A DNA stretch of 64,000 bases from Desulfomicrobium sp. UBA5193 (GCA_002412965.1 DHWB01000011.1:310001-374000); one strand, 5' to 3'. Positions 36,301-45,121 are shown, counted from the stretch's first letter. A program made the numbers and translations. Notes: generated by a model not told the origin, from the letters alone.

Positions 36301-36999
36301 ATCAACGTTCTGGTGATGGATACTGAAGTGTACTCCAACACTGGCGGACAGTCCTCCAAGGCGACTCCGCTCGGCTCCATCGCCAAATTCGCTGCCGCGG
36401 GAAAGAGAACAGGCAAGAAAGATCTGGGACGCATGGCCATGAGCTACGGCTATGTCTATGTTGCCACGGTTTCCATGGGTTATGACAAGCAGCAGCTTCT
36501 CAAAGCTTTCCGCGAGGCGGAAGCATACCCCGGACCGTCCCTGATCATTGCTTACGCTCCGTGCATCAACCAGGGTCTCCGCAAGGGCATGGGCAAGACC
36601 CAGCTCGAGTCGAAGCTGGCCGTGCAGTCCGGCTACTGGCCGCTGTACCGCTACAACCCCATGTTGACCGAAGAGGGCAAGAACCCGTTCACCCTGGATT
36701 CCAAGGCCCCGGACGGAAGCATCCAGGAATTCCTGGCCAGCGAAAACAGGTACGCCCTGCTCGAAAAGATCGCGCCCGAAGATTCCAAGCGGCTGCGCAC
36801 CCAGATCGAACAGGACTACCAGCATCGTTTCGCGATGTATGAGTACCTCTCCAAGCAGGAGTTCGCTCCGGTCAAGGCTGCCACTGAGCCCGTCGCCGCG
36901 ACCCCTGGGGGAGAGGGCTGTACGCTGACGGCGACCGCCGAGCATTCCGGGGCCAACAAGCCTGCGGAGCCCTGCGATGACGGCCGCGCCGGCAAATAG
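33355..36999 (+). CDS. por: Pyruvate:ferredoxin oxidoreductase, single-chain
   Basis: 1214 residues, full length for the homodimeric enzyme (also called nifJ). It oxidises pyruvate to acetyl-CoA and CO2 and reduces ferredoxin. Seen: N-terminal pyruvate-binding domain with AAIYPITPSSTMGE; two [4Fe-4S] motifs, CIQCNQCSFICP near 686 and CMGCGNCADICP near 742; proximal cluster cysteines in GACSGCGE near 808; TPP site GGDGWAYDIGYGG near 960 and DTEVYSNTGGQ. A C-terminal extension has C1189 and C1207, like the oxygen-protective tail of the Desulfovibrio africanus enzyme. ATG 33355 has GGAG 8 bases upstream. First gene of the operon, with a hairpin after it. Confidence 0.97.
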   Translation: MAKNMKTMDGNTAVTHIAYAMSDTAAIYPITPSSTMGEIADEWAAQGRLNIFDQKVLVRQMQSEAGAAGAVHGSLAGGALTSTFTCSQGLLLMIPNMYKIAGELLPSVFHVSARAVAAHALSIFGDHQDVMACRQTGFAMLASSSVQECMDLALVAHLASLESSIPFIHFFDGFRSSHELQKIEVIDYEDIKKVVNHEAIAEFRDRAMSPANPSIRGTAQNPDIYYQGREASNAFYDQLPSIVVDQMKKVASITGRSYKPFDYVGHPQADRVIVAMGSSCETIEEVVRHLLAKGEKVGLVKVRLYRPFMPEYFLQVLPATASVITVLDRTKEPGANGDPLYKDICTAYMERGEMPEIVAGRYGLGSKEFTPAMVKAVFDNMMVAAPKNHFNVGIDDDVTHTSLDVPAFADTTPAGTIQCKFWGLGSDGTVGANKEAIKIIGDNTDLYAQGYFAYDSKKSGGITVSHLRFGKSPIQSTYLVNAADYIACHKASYVHTYDVLDGIKDGGTFVLNSTWSKDDMEKELPASMRRTIAKKGLKFYTIDAVKIAAEAGLGNRINMVMQTAFFKLADVMPFEEAVDMLKKSIKKAYGKKGDKIVNMNIAAVDQAIENLIEVKYPATWAEAACNCAPEKDVPDFVKNVMRPILAQKGDSLPVSAFEPDGLFPVATSQYEKRGVAINVPEWIAGNCIQCNQCSFICPHAAIIPVLMTEEEMADAPATFDTLDAIGKEFKGMKFRIQVNTLDCMGCGNCADICPAKTTALVMKPLESQTEREVPNYDFSVTVPFKDNLVRRDTVKGSQFQKPLMEFSGACSGCGETPYVKVLTQLFGERMVIANATGCSSIWGASAPTTPYTVNADGHGPAWGNSLFEDAAEFGYGIQMAYAQRQAKLADLVVKALEGELPEDLADAFKGWLANRGNAEKCKEYGDTIRDILAFTNRNELLDAIYEREELFTKNSFWIFGGDGWAYDIGYGGLDHVLASGEDINVLVMDTEVYSNTGGQSSKATPLGSIAKFAAAGKRTGKKDLGRMAMSYGYVYVATVSMGYDKQQLLKAFREAEAYPGPSLIIAYAPCINQGLRKGMGKTQLESKLAVQSGYWPLYRYNPMLTEEGKNPFTLDSKAPDGSIQEFLASENRYALLEKIAPEDSKRLRTQIEQDYQHRFAMYEYLSKQEFAPVKAATEPVAATPGGEGCTLTATAEHSGANKPAEPCDDGRAGK

Positions 37000-37012
37000 G
37001 TAAAGGCAAGCT

Positions 37013-37046
37013 GCTGGTCCGGCGGGTGGGGTACCTCCGGACCAGC
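37013..37046 (+). other. Intercistronic hairpin between por and lctP
   Basis: GCTGGTCCGG/CCGGACCAGC, a perfect 10-bp stem with a 14-base loop, no U-tract. It may stabilise the upstream por mRNA or cause partial termination. Confidence 0.6.
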
Positions 37047-37077
37047 GGTCTATTCACAAGTTTTATCGGAGGGAGAT

Positions 37078-38793
37078 ATGTCAATTCCTGTTTTGGCACT
37101 GGTGGCTCTATTGCCCATTTTGGTGGCTCTTGTTCTGATGGTCGGTATGAACTGGCCGTCAACCAAGGCCATGCCCTTGGCTTTTCTTACGTGTGCCCTT
37201 GGAGCAATAGGCGCCTGGAACCTGCCCATCGGGTATGTCGCGGCCCTTTCCATTCAGGGCGTGATCACGGCCATCGGCGTCCTCATCATCGTCTTTGGCG
37301 CCATCATCATTCTGTACACCCTGAAATATTCAGGGGGCATGGAAACCATCCAGTACGGGATGCAGAACATCAGCCGTGACAAGCGCATTCAGGCCATCAT
37401 CATCGGCTACATGTTCGCGGCCTTCATCGAAGGCGCCGCCGGTTTCGGCACGCCCGCCGCTCTGGCCGCTCCCTTGCTCTTGTCCTTGGGCTTTCCGCCC
37501 CTGGCCGCCGCAGTCATCTGCCTTGTTTTCAACTCCTTCTGCGTGTCCTTCGGCGCGGTCGGCACACCGATTCTTTTCGGCCTCAAGTTTCTCGAGCCCC
37601 TGGTTAAAACCACTGTTGAAGCCGGAACCATTGTTGGTTTGAACTTCACTGATTATGCATCCTTCGCCAAGGTTATCGGCCAGTGGGTCACCATGATGCA
37701 TGGCCCCATGATATTCATCCTGCCCATCTTCATGCTTGGCTTCCTGACCCGCTTTTTCGGCCAGAAAAAGTCCTGGTCCGAAGGCTTCGCCGCATGGCAG
37801 TTCTGTGTTTTCGCCGCCGTCGCATTTATTGTCCCCTACCTGGGCTTTGCCTGGCTGGTCGGTCCGGAATTCCCGTCCCTGATCGGTGGTCTGGTTGGTC
37901 TGGGAATCATCGTCGCCGGCGCCAAGGCCGGTTTCTGCGTCCCGAAGGAATCCTGGGATTTCGGTCCCCAGTCCACATGGGATGCGGCTTGGACCGGCAC
38001 CATCGCCACAAGCACCAACACCGTGTTCAAGGCGCACATGAGCCAGTTCAAGGCTTGGTTGCCCTATATCCTGATTGGCGCCATCCTTGTTGTGACCCGT
38101 ATTCCCGCCCTGGGCCTCAAGGCCATCCTGGCCGCGCAGAAGATCCCCTTTACCGATCTGCTTGGTTACAAGGGTGTTTCCGCTTCCATTGATTACCTGT
38201 ACCTGCCCGGCACCATCCCCTTCACCTTGGTCGCTCTCTTGACCATCCTGATCCACGGCATGAAGGGTGAGGATGTGAAAAGGGCCTGGACCGAATCCTT
38301 CGCCAAGATGAAGGCTCCGACCATCGCTCTTTTTGCCGCCGTGGCCCTGGTTTCCATCTTCCGCGGTTCCGGTGTCGCCGACATCGCCCTGAACCCCAAC
38401 AGCTACCCGTCCATGCCTCTGGCCATGGCCAAGACCGTCGCCGCTTTCGCCGGTAACGCCTGGCCCATGCTGGCCTCTTATGTTGGTGGTCTCGGTGCTT
38501 TCATCACCGGTTCCAACACTGTTTCCGACCTTCTGTTTGCGGAATTCCAGTGGGGCGTCGCCCAGCAGCTGGAATTGCCCCGTCAGATCATTGTTGCCGC
38601 TCAGGTCGCCGGTGGCGCCATGGGTAACATGGTCTGCATCCACAACATCGTCGCCGTCTGCGCCGTGACCGGCCTGATCGGCCGCGAAGGCATGATCCTG
38701 AAGCGCACCTTCTGGCCCTTCGTGCTTTACGGCATTGTCGTAGGCATCGTCGCCAGCCTCATGAGCTTCGTGTTCCTGCCGCATCTGTTCTAG
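37078..38793 (+). CDS. lctP: L-lactate permease family transporter
   Basis: 571 residues, about 14 membrane segments. Family sequence seen: FIEGAAGFGTPAALAAPLL, FNSFCVSFGAVGTPILFG, YVGGLGAFITGSNTVSDLLF and a glycine-rich C-terminus. LctP/LldP transporters import lactate (also glycolate) with protons across the inner membrane. ATG 37078 has GGAGGGAG just upstream. It lies between por and the lactate dehydrogenase gene and is flanked by hairpins on both sides. Substrate stereo-specificity cannot be told from sequence; both isomers are carried by known members. Confidence 0.95.
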   Translation: MSIPVLALVALLPILVALVLMVGMNWPSTKAMPLAFLTCALGAIGAWNLPIGYVAALSIQGVITAIGVLIIVFGAIIILYTLKYSGGMETIQYGMQNISRDKRIQAIIIGYMFAAFIEGAAGFGTPAALAAPLLLSLGFPPLAAAVICLVFNSFCVSFGAVGTPILFGLKFLEPLVKTTVEAGTIVGLNFTDYASFAKVIGQWVTMMHGPMIFILPIFMLGFLTRFFGQKKSWSEGFAAWQFCVFAAVAFIVPYLGFAWLVGPEFPSLIGGLVGLGIIVAGAKAGFCVPKESWDFGPQSTWDAAWTGTIATSTNTVFKAHMSQFKAWLPYILIGAILVVTRIPALGLKAILAAQKIPFTDLLGYKGVSASIDYLYLPGTIPFTLVALLTILIHGMKGEDVKRAWTESFAKMKAPTIALFAAVALVSIFRGSGVADIALNPNSYPSMPLAMAKTVAAFAGNAWPMLASYVGGLGAFITGSNTVSDLLFAEFQWGVAQQLELPRQIIVAAQVAGGAMGNMVCIHNIVAVCAVTGLIGREGMILKRTFWPFVLYGIVVGIVASLMSFVFLPHLF

Positions 38794-38801
38794 TAAGAAA
38801 A

Positions 38802-38837
38802 CGGTCCCGAAAGTTCGCGCAAGGGCTTTCGGGACCG
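38802..38837 (+). other. Intercistronic hairpin between lctP and the lactate dehydrogenase gene
   Basis: CGGTCCCGAAAG/CTTTCGGGACCG, perfect 12-bp stem with a 12-base loop, no U-tract. Starts 9 bases after the lctP stop. Confidence 0.65.
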
Positions 38838-38877
38838 CGTCCGTGAATCCATCTGCATCTCACGCAAGGAGAGAATA

Positions 38878-40266
38878 ATGATTTCGACGAGTCTGCTCAC
38901 TGAGTTCAAGACCCTGCTGGGCAAAGAAAACGTCCTCGACAGCGAGTCCGATCGCCACGCATATTCCTACGATGCCGCCGTACTTGACGCGGTCATTCCG
39001 GAAATGGTGCTGCGGCCGACAAACAGCGAACAGTTGGGCAAGACAGTGGCCTTGTGCAACGAAAACAAGCTGCCCATGACCGTTCGCGGCGCCGGTACCA
39101 ACCTGAGTGGTGGCACCATCCCCACCAAGGAGCACGGCGTGGTCATTTTGACCAACGGGCTCAACAAAATTTTAGAAATCAATGAACAGGATCTGTATGC
39201 CGTAGTTCAGCCTGGCGTGGTCACTGCCAAGTTCGCGGCCGAAGTCGCCAAGCGCGGTCTCTTCTACCCGCCGGATCCGGGTTCCCAGGCCGTCTCCACT
39301 CTGGGCGGCAACGTCAGCGAAAACGCCGGCGGTCTGCGCGGCCTGAAGTACGGCGTGACCAAAGACTATGTCATGGGCGTCAATTTCTGGAACGCCGAAG
39401 GCGAATACATCAAGTCCGGCGGAAAGACGGTCAAGTGCGTCACCGGTCTGAACATCGCCCAGCTCATGGTCGGTTCCGAAGGGACCCTGGGCGTTTTCGA
39501 CGAGATCATCCTGAAGCTCGTTCCGCCGCCAGTTGCTTCCAAGGCCATGCTCGCCGAATTCGACGACATCGCCAAGGCCTCCGAGACCGTGGCCGCCATC
39601 ATCGCCAACAAGATCGTGCCCTGCACCCTTGAGCTGCTGGACAACGCGACCATCAACTACGTTGAGGACTTCACCAAAGCCGGCCTGCCCCGCGATGCCG
39701 CCGCCATTCTGCTGATCGAAGTCGACGGCGGGCACATCGCCCTGGTCGAAGACGACGCCGAAAAAGTCGTCGAGATCTGCAAGAAGCACGGCGCCAAGCG
39801 TGTTCAGATGGCCAAGGACGCAGCCGAGAAGAACAAGCTCTGGGAAGCCCGCCGCAACGCGCTGCCGGCCCTGGCCCGCGCCCGTCCAACCACCGTGCTC
39901 GAAGACGCCACCGTGCCGCGCAGCCAGATCCCGGCCATGATCACGGCCATCAACAACATTGGAGCCAAGTACAAGCTGCAGATCGGCACCTTCGGCCATG
40001 CCGGTGACGGCAACCTGCATCCGACCATTCTGACCGACAAGCGCGACAAGGAAGAATTCCATCGCGTGGAACTCGCGGTCGACGAGATCTTCGACGTGGC
40101 CCTGTCCCTCGGCGGCACCCTGTCCGGCGAGCACGGCATCGGCACTGCCAAGTCCAAGTGGCTGGAGAAGGAGACTACCAAGGCGACCATCATCTACTCG
40201 CGCAGGCTCAAGAAAGCGGTTGATCCCAACTACCTGCTCAATCCCGGCAAAATCATCGGAGGCTAG
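38878..40266 (+). CDS. FAD-linked D-lactate dehydrogenase, GlcD-like
   Basis: 462 residues. N-terminal PCMH-type FAD domain (PMTVRGAGTNLSGGTIP, PDPGSQAVSTLGGNVSENAG, GSEGTLGVFDEIILK) and a C-terminal FAD-oxidase cap with GTFGHAGDGNLHPT and GGTLSGEHGIGTAKSKW. Such enzymes oxidise D-2-hydroxyacids (D-lactate, glycolate). In Desulfovibrio the gene at this operon position encodes the D-lactate dehydrogenase flavin subunit. The next gene, 2 bases after the stop, supplies the Fe-S partner that passes electrons on, probably to menaquinone. ATG 38878 follows AAGGAGAG. Cytoplasmic, membrane-associated through the complex. Confidence 0.92.
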   Translation: MISTSLLTEFKTLLGKENVLDSESDRHAYSYDAAVLDAVIPEMVLRPTNSEQLGKTVALCNENKLPMTVRGAGTNLSGGTIPTKEHGVVILTNGLNKILEINEQDLYAVVQPGVVTAKFAAEVAKRGLFYPPDPGSQAVSTLGGNVSENAGGLRGLKYGVTKDYVMGVNFWNAEGEYIKSGGKTVKCVTGLNIAQLMVGSEGTLGVFDEIILKLVPPPVASKAMLAEFDDIAKASETVAAIIANKIVPCTLELLDNATINYVEDFTKAGLPRDAAAILLIEVDGGHIALVEDDAEKVVEICKKHGAKRVQMAKDAAEKNKLWEARRNALPALARARPTTVLEDATVPRSQIPAMITAINNIGAKYKLQIGTFGHAGDGNLHPTILTDKRDKEEFHRVELAVDEIFDVALSLGGTLSGEHGIGTAKSKWLEKETTKATIIYSRRLKKAVDPNYLLNPGKIIGG

Positions 40267-40268
40267 TC

Positions 40269-41558
40269 ATGACTGCAGACGTTCATCAGCTGGCCAAAAT
40301 GCTGCACGAGCTCGACGACCAGATGGTCGCGTGCATGAAGTGCGGCATGTGCCAGGCCGTTTGTCCGGTGTTTGCCGAGAGCATGAATGAGGGCGACGTG
40401 GCCAGGGGCAAGATCGCGCTCCTGGAAAATCTGTCCCATGAATTGATCAAGGACCCCATCGGAGTTCAGGACAAGCTCAACATGTGCTTGCTCTGCGGTT
40501 CCTGCGCCGCCAACTGCCCCAGCGGCGTGAAGGTGCTGGACATATTCCTGAAAGCCCGTGTCATCGTGAACACCTATATAGGTTTGCCCGCGGTCAAGAA
40601 AGCCATCTTCCAGGGCCTCTTGACCAAGCCCGGCGTTTTCAATTCCGTGATGGATCTGGCTTCCAAGTTCCAGGGCGTGTTCACCAAGCCCGCGAATGAA
40701 GTCATCGGATCGTCTTGTTCACGTCTTGATTTGTCGGTCATCGAAGGCCGGCATTTCATGCCTCTGGCCAAGAAGTCCCTGCGCAAGCTGGAGCCGGCCC
40801 TCAATACCCGCCCCGGCAAGGGCGGATATCGAGTGGCTTTTTTTCCGGGCTGCGTCATCGACAAGATATTCCCGCATGTCGGCCAAGCTGTAATCAAGGC
40901 TTTGAAGCATCACGAAGTGGGCATTTACATGCCTACAGGACAGGCGTGCTGCGGCATCCCGGCTCTGGCTTCGGGCGACAAGGGGTCTTTTGACAAGCTT
41001 GTGAAGCGTAATCTGGAGATCTTTGAAAAAGAAAACTTCGATTATCTGCTTACGGCCTGCGCCACCTGTACTGCGACCATGCACGAACTGTGGCCGCTCA
41101 TGTCCGGCGACAAGACCCAAAGCATGCAGGATCGCATCGCGGCCATGTCGGCCAAGGTCATGGATGTGAACCAGTTCATGGTCGATGTGCTCAAGGTGGC
41201 CATGCCCGTCGCGGGACACGGGACCAAGGTCACGTACCATGACCCCTGTCACTTGAAAAAATCCATGAAGGTCTTTGAACAGCCGCGCGCGCTCTTGAAG
41301 TCCAATCCGAACGTGGAGTTTGTAGAGATGGCCGACGCGGATCGCTGCTGCGGTTGCGGCGGCAGCTTCAACCTGCAGCACTACAGTGTCTCGAAGAGCA
41401 TTGGAGACCAGAAGCGTGACAATATCGTCGCCTCCGGCGCTCAGGTCGTGGCTACCGGCTGTCCGGCCTGCATGCTGCAGATTTCCGACATGCTTTCCCA
41501 GCACAAGGATCAGATCGCAGTCAAACACGTTATGGAAATCTACGCGGAAACATTGTAA
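40269..41558 (+). CDS. Fe-S subunit of lactate dehydrogenase, GlcF/CCG-type
   Basis: 429 residues. Two ferredoxin-type motifs, C22/C25/C28/C32 (CMKCGMCQAVCP) and C73/C76/C79/C83 (CLLCGSCAANCP), followed by two CCG regions: QACCGIPALASGDKG, TACATCTATMHELWP, YHDPCHLKKSM and DRCCGCGGSFNLQ. This is the GlcF-type electron-transfer partner of GlcD-like flavoproteins. The GGAGG Shine-Dalgarno overlaps the end of the flavin subunit gene, so the two are made together. A rho-independent terminator follows at 41566, which separates the lactate oxidation genes from pta-ackA. Confidence 0.92.
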   Translation: MTADVHQLAKMLHELDDQMVACMKCGMCQAVCPVFAESMNEGDVARGKIALLENLSHELIKDPIGVQDKLNMCLLCGSCAANCPSGVKVLDIFLKARVIVNTYIGLPAVKKAIFQGLLTKPGVFNSVMDLASKFQGVFTKPANEVIGSSCSRLDLSVIEGRHFMPLAKKSLRKLEPALNTRPGKGGYRVAFFPGCVIDKIFPHVGQAVIKALKHHEVGIYMPTGQACCGIPALASGDKGSFDKLVKRNLEIFEKENFDYLLTACATCTATMHELWPLMSGDKTQSMQDRIAAMSAKVMDVNQFMVDVLKVAMPVAGHGTKVTYHDPCHLKKSMKVFEQPRALLKSNPNVEFVEMADADRCCGCGGSFNLQHYSVSKSIGDQKRDNIVASGAQVVATGCPACMLQISDMLSQHKDQIAVKHVMEIYAETL

Positions 41559-41565
41559 GAAAAAA

Positions 41566-41610
41566 GGCGTCGACGGACTCTCCGACCGACACGCGTCGGC
41601 GCCCTTTTTT
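41566..41610 (+). terminator. Intrinsic terminator between the lactate dehydrogenase genes and pta
   Basis: GGCGTCGACG (41566-41575) pairs with CGTCGGCGCC (41594-41603, one G-U), followed by CTTTTTT. It starts 8 bases after the Fe-S gene. Confidence 0.8.
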
Positions 41611-41657
41611 GAAATGCACGCGTGTGCTTGAAATGTTGGAGAGAATGAAAAGAGAAG

Positions 41658-41686
41658 TTGACAGCTGTCTCTTTTTTTCTCAAATT
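41658..41686 (+). promoter_or_regulatory. Weak candidate promoter for pta-ackA
   Basis: Perfect -35 TTGACA, 17-base spacer, poor -10 CAAATT. The -35 lies inside an inverted repeat AAAAGAGA (41648) / TCTCTTTT (41668) followed by T, which may instead be a second terminator. Confidence 0.3.
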
Positions 41687-41778
41687 CGCAGTTTGTGTGA
41701 CCAACCAATTTGATGAACCGACCGTGAGACCATCACGGAACATGTCGGCGAGCAGGCCGGCATTCAAGGGAAAGCACT

Positions 41779-43881
41779 ATGGCCAGTAATCTTTACATCA
41801 CGGCGACGGAATCTCGGAGCGGAAAATCAGCCATCGTCCTGGGCGTCATGCAAATGCTCCTGCGCGACATCCGCCGAGTCGGTTTTTTCAGACCCATCAT
41901 CAACGACGAATCGGAGCGCAAGGACCACGACATCGATCTGGTTCTGTCCCAGTTCTACCTCGGTCTGCAGTACCACGAGACCTACGCGTTGACCATGCGT
42001 CAGGCCAAGGAGCTGGTCAACGCCGGTCAGCACTCTCTCTTGATTGAAAAGATCATCAACAAGTACAAGGAGCTGGAAAGCAAGTGCGATTTCGTGCTGC
42101 TCGAAGGCACGGACTTCGAGGGCACCAGCCCGGCGTTCGAGTTCGACATCAACGCCGATATCGCCGCCAACCTGGGCAGCCCCATTCTGGTGGTCTCCAA
42201 CGCCTGTCAGAAGACCGAACACGAGATCATCAGCACCACCAAGCTGGCCGTTGAATCTTTCGCCGACAAGGCCGTGGACATCCTCGGCGTGGTCATCAAC
42301 CGTACGGACGTGCCGGATCGTGATGCGCTGCGCATTGCGCTGCGCAAGTCCATGAACAAGCCGGACATGCTGCTCTACATCATCCCCGAGGTCGCGATCC
42401 TGGGCAAGCCCACGGTCGCCGACGTCATGAAGTGGGTGGGTGCGGAAGTGCTGTATGGCAAAGAGAATCTGGGCGCGCAGGTTGACGATATCGTCGTCGC
42501 CGCCATGCAGATCGAAAATTTCCTGAACTACATCGAGCGCGGCAGCCTCGTCGTCACTCCGGGCGATCGCTCGGACATCGTCGTCAGCAGCCTGGCCTCA
42601 CGGCAGTCTTCGTCCTATCCTGACATTTCGGGCATCCTGCTGACCGGTGGCATCGCTCCGGGCAAGGCCTTGGCCCGGCTCATCGACGGATGGACCGGCG
42701 TGCCAGTGCCCGTGCTGCTCGGCAAGGAAGCCACCTTCCAGACCGCGCGGCGCCTCTACAACATGTACGGCAAGATCGAGCCGGGGGATCAGAAGAAGAT
42801 CGCCTCCGCCTTGGGCGTGTTCGAAGAGAACGTGGCCACGGATGAGCTGCGGCAGCGTCTCAATACCCGGAAATCGACCAAGGTCACCCCCCAGATGTTC
42901 GAGTACGGCCTCATCGAAAAGGCCAAGCGCAACAAGCAGCACATTGTCCTGCCCGAGGGCGGCGACGAGCGTATCCTGCGTGCGGCCGACATACTGCTGC
43001 GCCGGGGCGTGGTCGATCTGACGATCCTCGGCGATCCCAAGGCCATTGCCACCATGACCTCCCAGCTGGGCCTCAACCTGTCCGGTGTGAACATTGTCGA
43101 TCCGGGCGCGTCACCGGATTACAACGACTATATCGCCACATTCATGGAGCTGCGCAAGGGCAAGGGTGTTTCCAAGGAAGTGGCCTGCGACTGTATGATC
43201 GATCCGACCTATTTCGGAACCATGATGGTCTACAAGGGTCAGGCCGATGGCATGGTTTCCGGAGCGATTAACACCACGGCCCACACTATTCGCCCGGCCT
43301 TCCAGATCATCAAGACCAAGCCCGGCGCGTCCATCGTTTCAAGTGTTTTCCTGATGTGCCTCAAGGATCGCGTCCTGGTTTTCGGCGATTGCGCTGTGAA
43401 CCCGAACCCTACCGCGCCGCAGTTGGCCGAGATCGCCATGAACTCTGCCGAGACGGCCCGCATTTTCGGCGTTGACCCACGTGTCGCCATGCTGTCCTAC
43501 TCCACCGGCGATTCCGGGGCGGGCGGGGACGTGGACGTGGTCATCGAGGCGACCCGTATCGCCCGCGAAAAGGCTCCGAACCTGCTCCTTGAAGGCCCGC
43601 TCCAGTACGACGCGGCCATCGATCCGGACGTGGCCAGCAAGAAACTGCCGGGCAGTCAGGTCGCCGGACGCGCCACGGTCTTCATCTTTCCGGATCTGAA
43701 CACCGGCAACAACACGTACAAGGCAGTGCAGCGCGCCGCCAACGCCGTGGCCATCGGCCCGGTCCTGCAGGGCCTCAACAAGCCCGTCAATGACTTGAGC
43801 CGTGGCTGCACAGTTCCCGACATCGTCAATACCGTGGCCATCACGGCCATTCAGGCCCAAGCTGAAAAAGGCTTAATATAA
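41779..43881 (+). CDS. pta: Phosphate acetyltransferase, long form
   Basis: 700 residues, the long form with three parts. N-terminal P-loop dethiobiotin synthase-like domain (LYITATESRSGKSAIVLG), a central DRTGG domain (about 210-330, GILLTGGIAPGKALARLI), and the C-terminal catalytic PTA_PTB domain (about 375-700) with VLPEGGDERILRAADIL, YKGQADGMVSGAINTTAHT, SYSTGDSGAGGDVD and FPDLNTGNNTYKAVQR. It converts acetyl-CoA and phosphate to acetyl phosphate. Together with the acetate kinase encoded 9 bases downstream it yields one ATP per acetate. ATG 41779 has AAGGG upstream. The N-terminal parts in other bacteria carry allosteric control. Confidence 0.97.
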   Translation: MASNLYITATESRSGKSAIVLGVMQMLLRDIRRVGFFRPIINDESERKDHDIDLVLSQFYLGLQYHETYALTMRQAKELVNAGQHSLLIEKIINKYKELESKCDFVLLEGTDFEGTSPAFEFDINADIAANLGSPILVVSNACQKTEHEIISTTKLAVESFADKAVDILGVVINRTDVPDRDALRIALRKSMNKPDMLLYIIPEVAILGKPTVADVMKWVGAEVLYGKENLGAQVDDIVVAAMQIENFLNYIERGSLVVTPGDRSDIVVSSLASRQSSSYPDISGILLTGGIAPGKALARLIDGWTGVPVPVLLGKEATFQTARRLYNMYGKIEPGDQKKIASALGVFEENVATDELRQRLNTRKSTKVTPQMFEYGLIEKAKRNKQHIVLPEGGDERILRAADILLRRGVVDLTILGDPKAIATMTSQLGLNLSGVNIVDPGASPDYNDYIATFMELRKGKGVSKEVACDCMIDPTYFGTMMVYKGQADGMVSGAINTTAHTIRPAFQIIKTKPGASIVSSVFLMCLKDRVLVFGDCAVNPNPTAPQLAEIAMNSAETARIFGVDPRVAMLSYSTGDSGAGGDVDVVIEATRIAREKAPNLLLEGPLQYDAAIDPDVASKKLPGSQVAGRATVFIFPDLNTGNNTYKAVQRAANAVAIGPVLQGLNKPVNDLSRGCTVPDIVNTVAITAIQAQAEKGLI

Positions 43882-43890
43882 GGGGATACA

Positions 43891-45096
43891 ATGAAAATAT
43901 TCGTCATCAATTCCGGGAGTTCCTCCCTCAAATATCAGCTCCTCGACATGGAAAGCGGAGCGGTCATGACCACCGGACTGGTGGAGCGCATCGGCGATGA
44001 GTTGGGCAAGGTCAGCCAGAAGAACTGGCCCGGCACCGACAAGGAGCGTGAAGTGGAGCGGGAGATGGCCTTTCCCGACCATCGCGCGGCCATGCACACC
44101 GTGGTCGATCTGGTCACGGGCGCGGAAACGGGCGTCATCGCCTCCGCCTCCGAAATCGACGCCATCGGCCACCGCGTGGTCCAGGGCGGGGAGACCCTCT
44201 TCAAGAGCACGCTCATCGACGATGACGTCGTGTCCAAGATCCGCGATAACTGCCCTCTGTCGCCCCTGCACAACCCGGCCAACCTGGTTGGCATCGAAGT
44301 CGCCCGCGAGCTTTTTGTCGGCGTTCCGCAGGTAGCCGTCTTCGATACGGAATTTCACCAGACCATGCCCGCCGAAGCGTTCATGTACCCCATCCCGTAC
44401 GAGCTGTACGAAGAGCTCAAGATTCGCCGCTACGGCTTTCACGGCACCTCGCACCGCTACGTGGCCCAGCAGGCTGCGGCAATGCTCGGCAAGGCGGAGA
44501 ACGAGGTCAACCTGGTCACGCTGCATCTCGGCAACGGCTGCAGCATGGCGGCCGTCCGCAAGGGCAAGTGCATCGACACCTCCATGGGCCTGACCCCTCT
44601 GGCAGGCGTAATGATGGGTACCCGCAGCGGCGACATCGATCCGGCCATTCTGCCCTTTCTGATGAAGGAGAAGGGCTGGAGCATGGATCAGGTTGACGGC
44701 GTCCTCAATAAGCAGAGCGGCCTCAAGGGCATCTGCGGCATGAACGACATGCGCGACATCCACGCCGCGGCCGCCAAGGGCGACAAGAAGGCCGCCCTGG
44801 CCGTGGACATGTTTGTCTACCGCATCAAGAAATACATCGGAGCCTACTACGCGGTGACCGGTCCTCTTGACGCCCTGGTCTTCACCGCCGGTATCGGCGA
44901 GAATGACGAGCTGGTGCGTGAGCGGGTCTGCTCCAATCTGCAGCATCTCGGCATCAGCATCGACAAGGCTCGCAACGCCGGCCGCAAGAAGATCGCAACG
45001 GCCGTGCAGGCCGACGACAGCAAGGTCGCCATCCTCGTCATCCCCACCAACGAGGAGCTGGCCATCGCCAGGGCCACGTTAAGCGTATTGAAATAA
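43891..45096 (+). CDS. ackA: Acetate kinase
   Basis: 401 residues, the usual length. Seen: MKIFVINSGSSSLKYQL, the ASKHA-fold phosphate-binding start; RRYGFHGTSHRYV; HLGNGCSMAAV; MGLTPLAGVMMGTRSGDIDP; and VFTAGIGENDELVR. It transfers phosphate from acetyl phosphate to ADP, the substrate-level ATP step of lactate oxidation in sulfate reducers. ATG 43891 has AGGGG 5 bases upstream and directly follows pta. Last gene of the module, ended by a very strong palindromic terminator. Cytoplasmic. Confidence 0.98.
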   Translation: MKIFVINSGSSSLKYQLLDMESGAVMTTGLVERIGDELGKVSQKNWPGTDKEREVEREMAFPDHRAAMHTVVDLVTGAETGVIASASEIDAIGHRVVQGGETLFKSTLIDDDVVSKIRDNCPLSPLHNPANLVGIEVARELFVGVPQVAVFDTEFHQTMPAEAFMYPIPYELYEELKIRRYGFHGTSHRYVAQQAAAMLGKAENEVNLVTLHLGNGCSMAAVRKGKCIDTSMGLTPLAGVMMGTRSGDIDPAILPFLMKEKGWSMDQVDGVLNKQSGLKGICGMNDMRDIHAAAAKGDKKAALAVDMFVYRIKKYIGAYYAVTGPLDALVFTAGIGENDELVRERVCSNLQHLGISIDKARNAGRKKIATAVQADDSKVAILVIPTNEELAIARATLSVLK

Positions 45097-45121
45097 ATTC
45101 GAACAAGCCTCCCCCCTCCTA

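Noticed and set aside
33883..36945. A 1020-codon open frame antisense to the pyruvate:ferredoxin oxidoreductase gene
   Set aside because: It mirrors the codon bias of the real GC-rich gene, has no family motifs, and no promoter or Shine-Dalgarno. Similar long antisense frames at 19613-21901 and 59813-62773 were rejected for the same reason.
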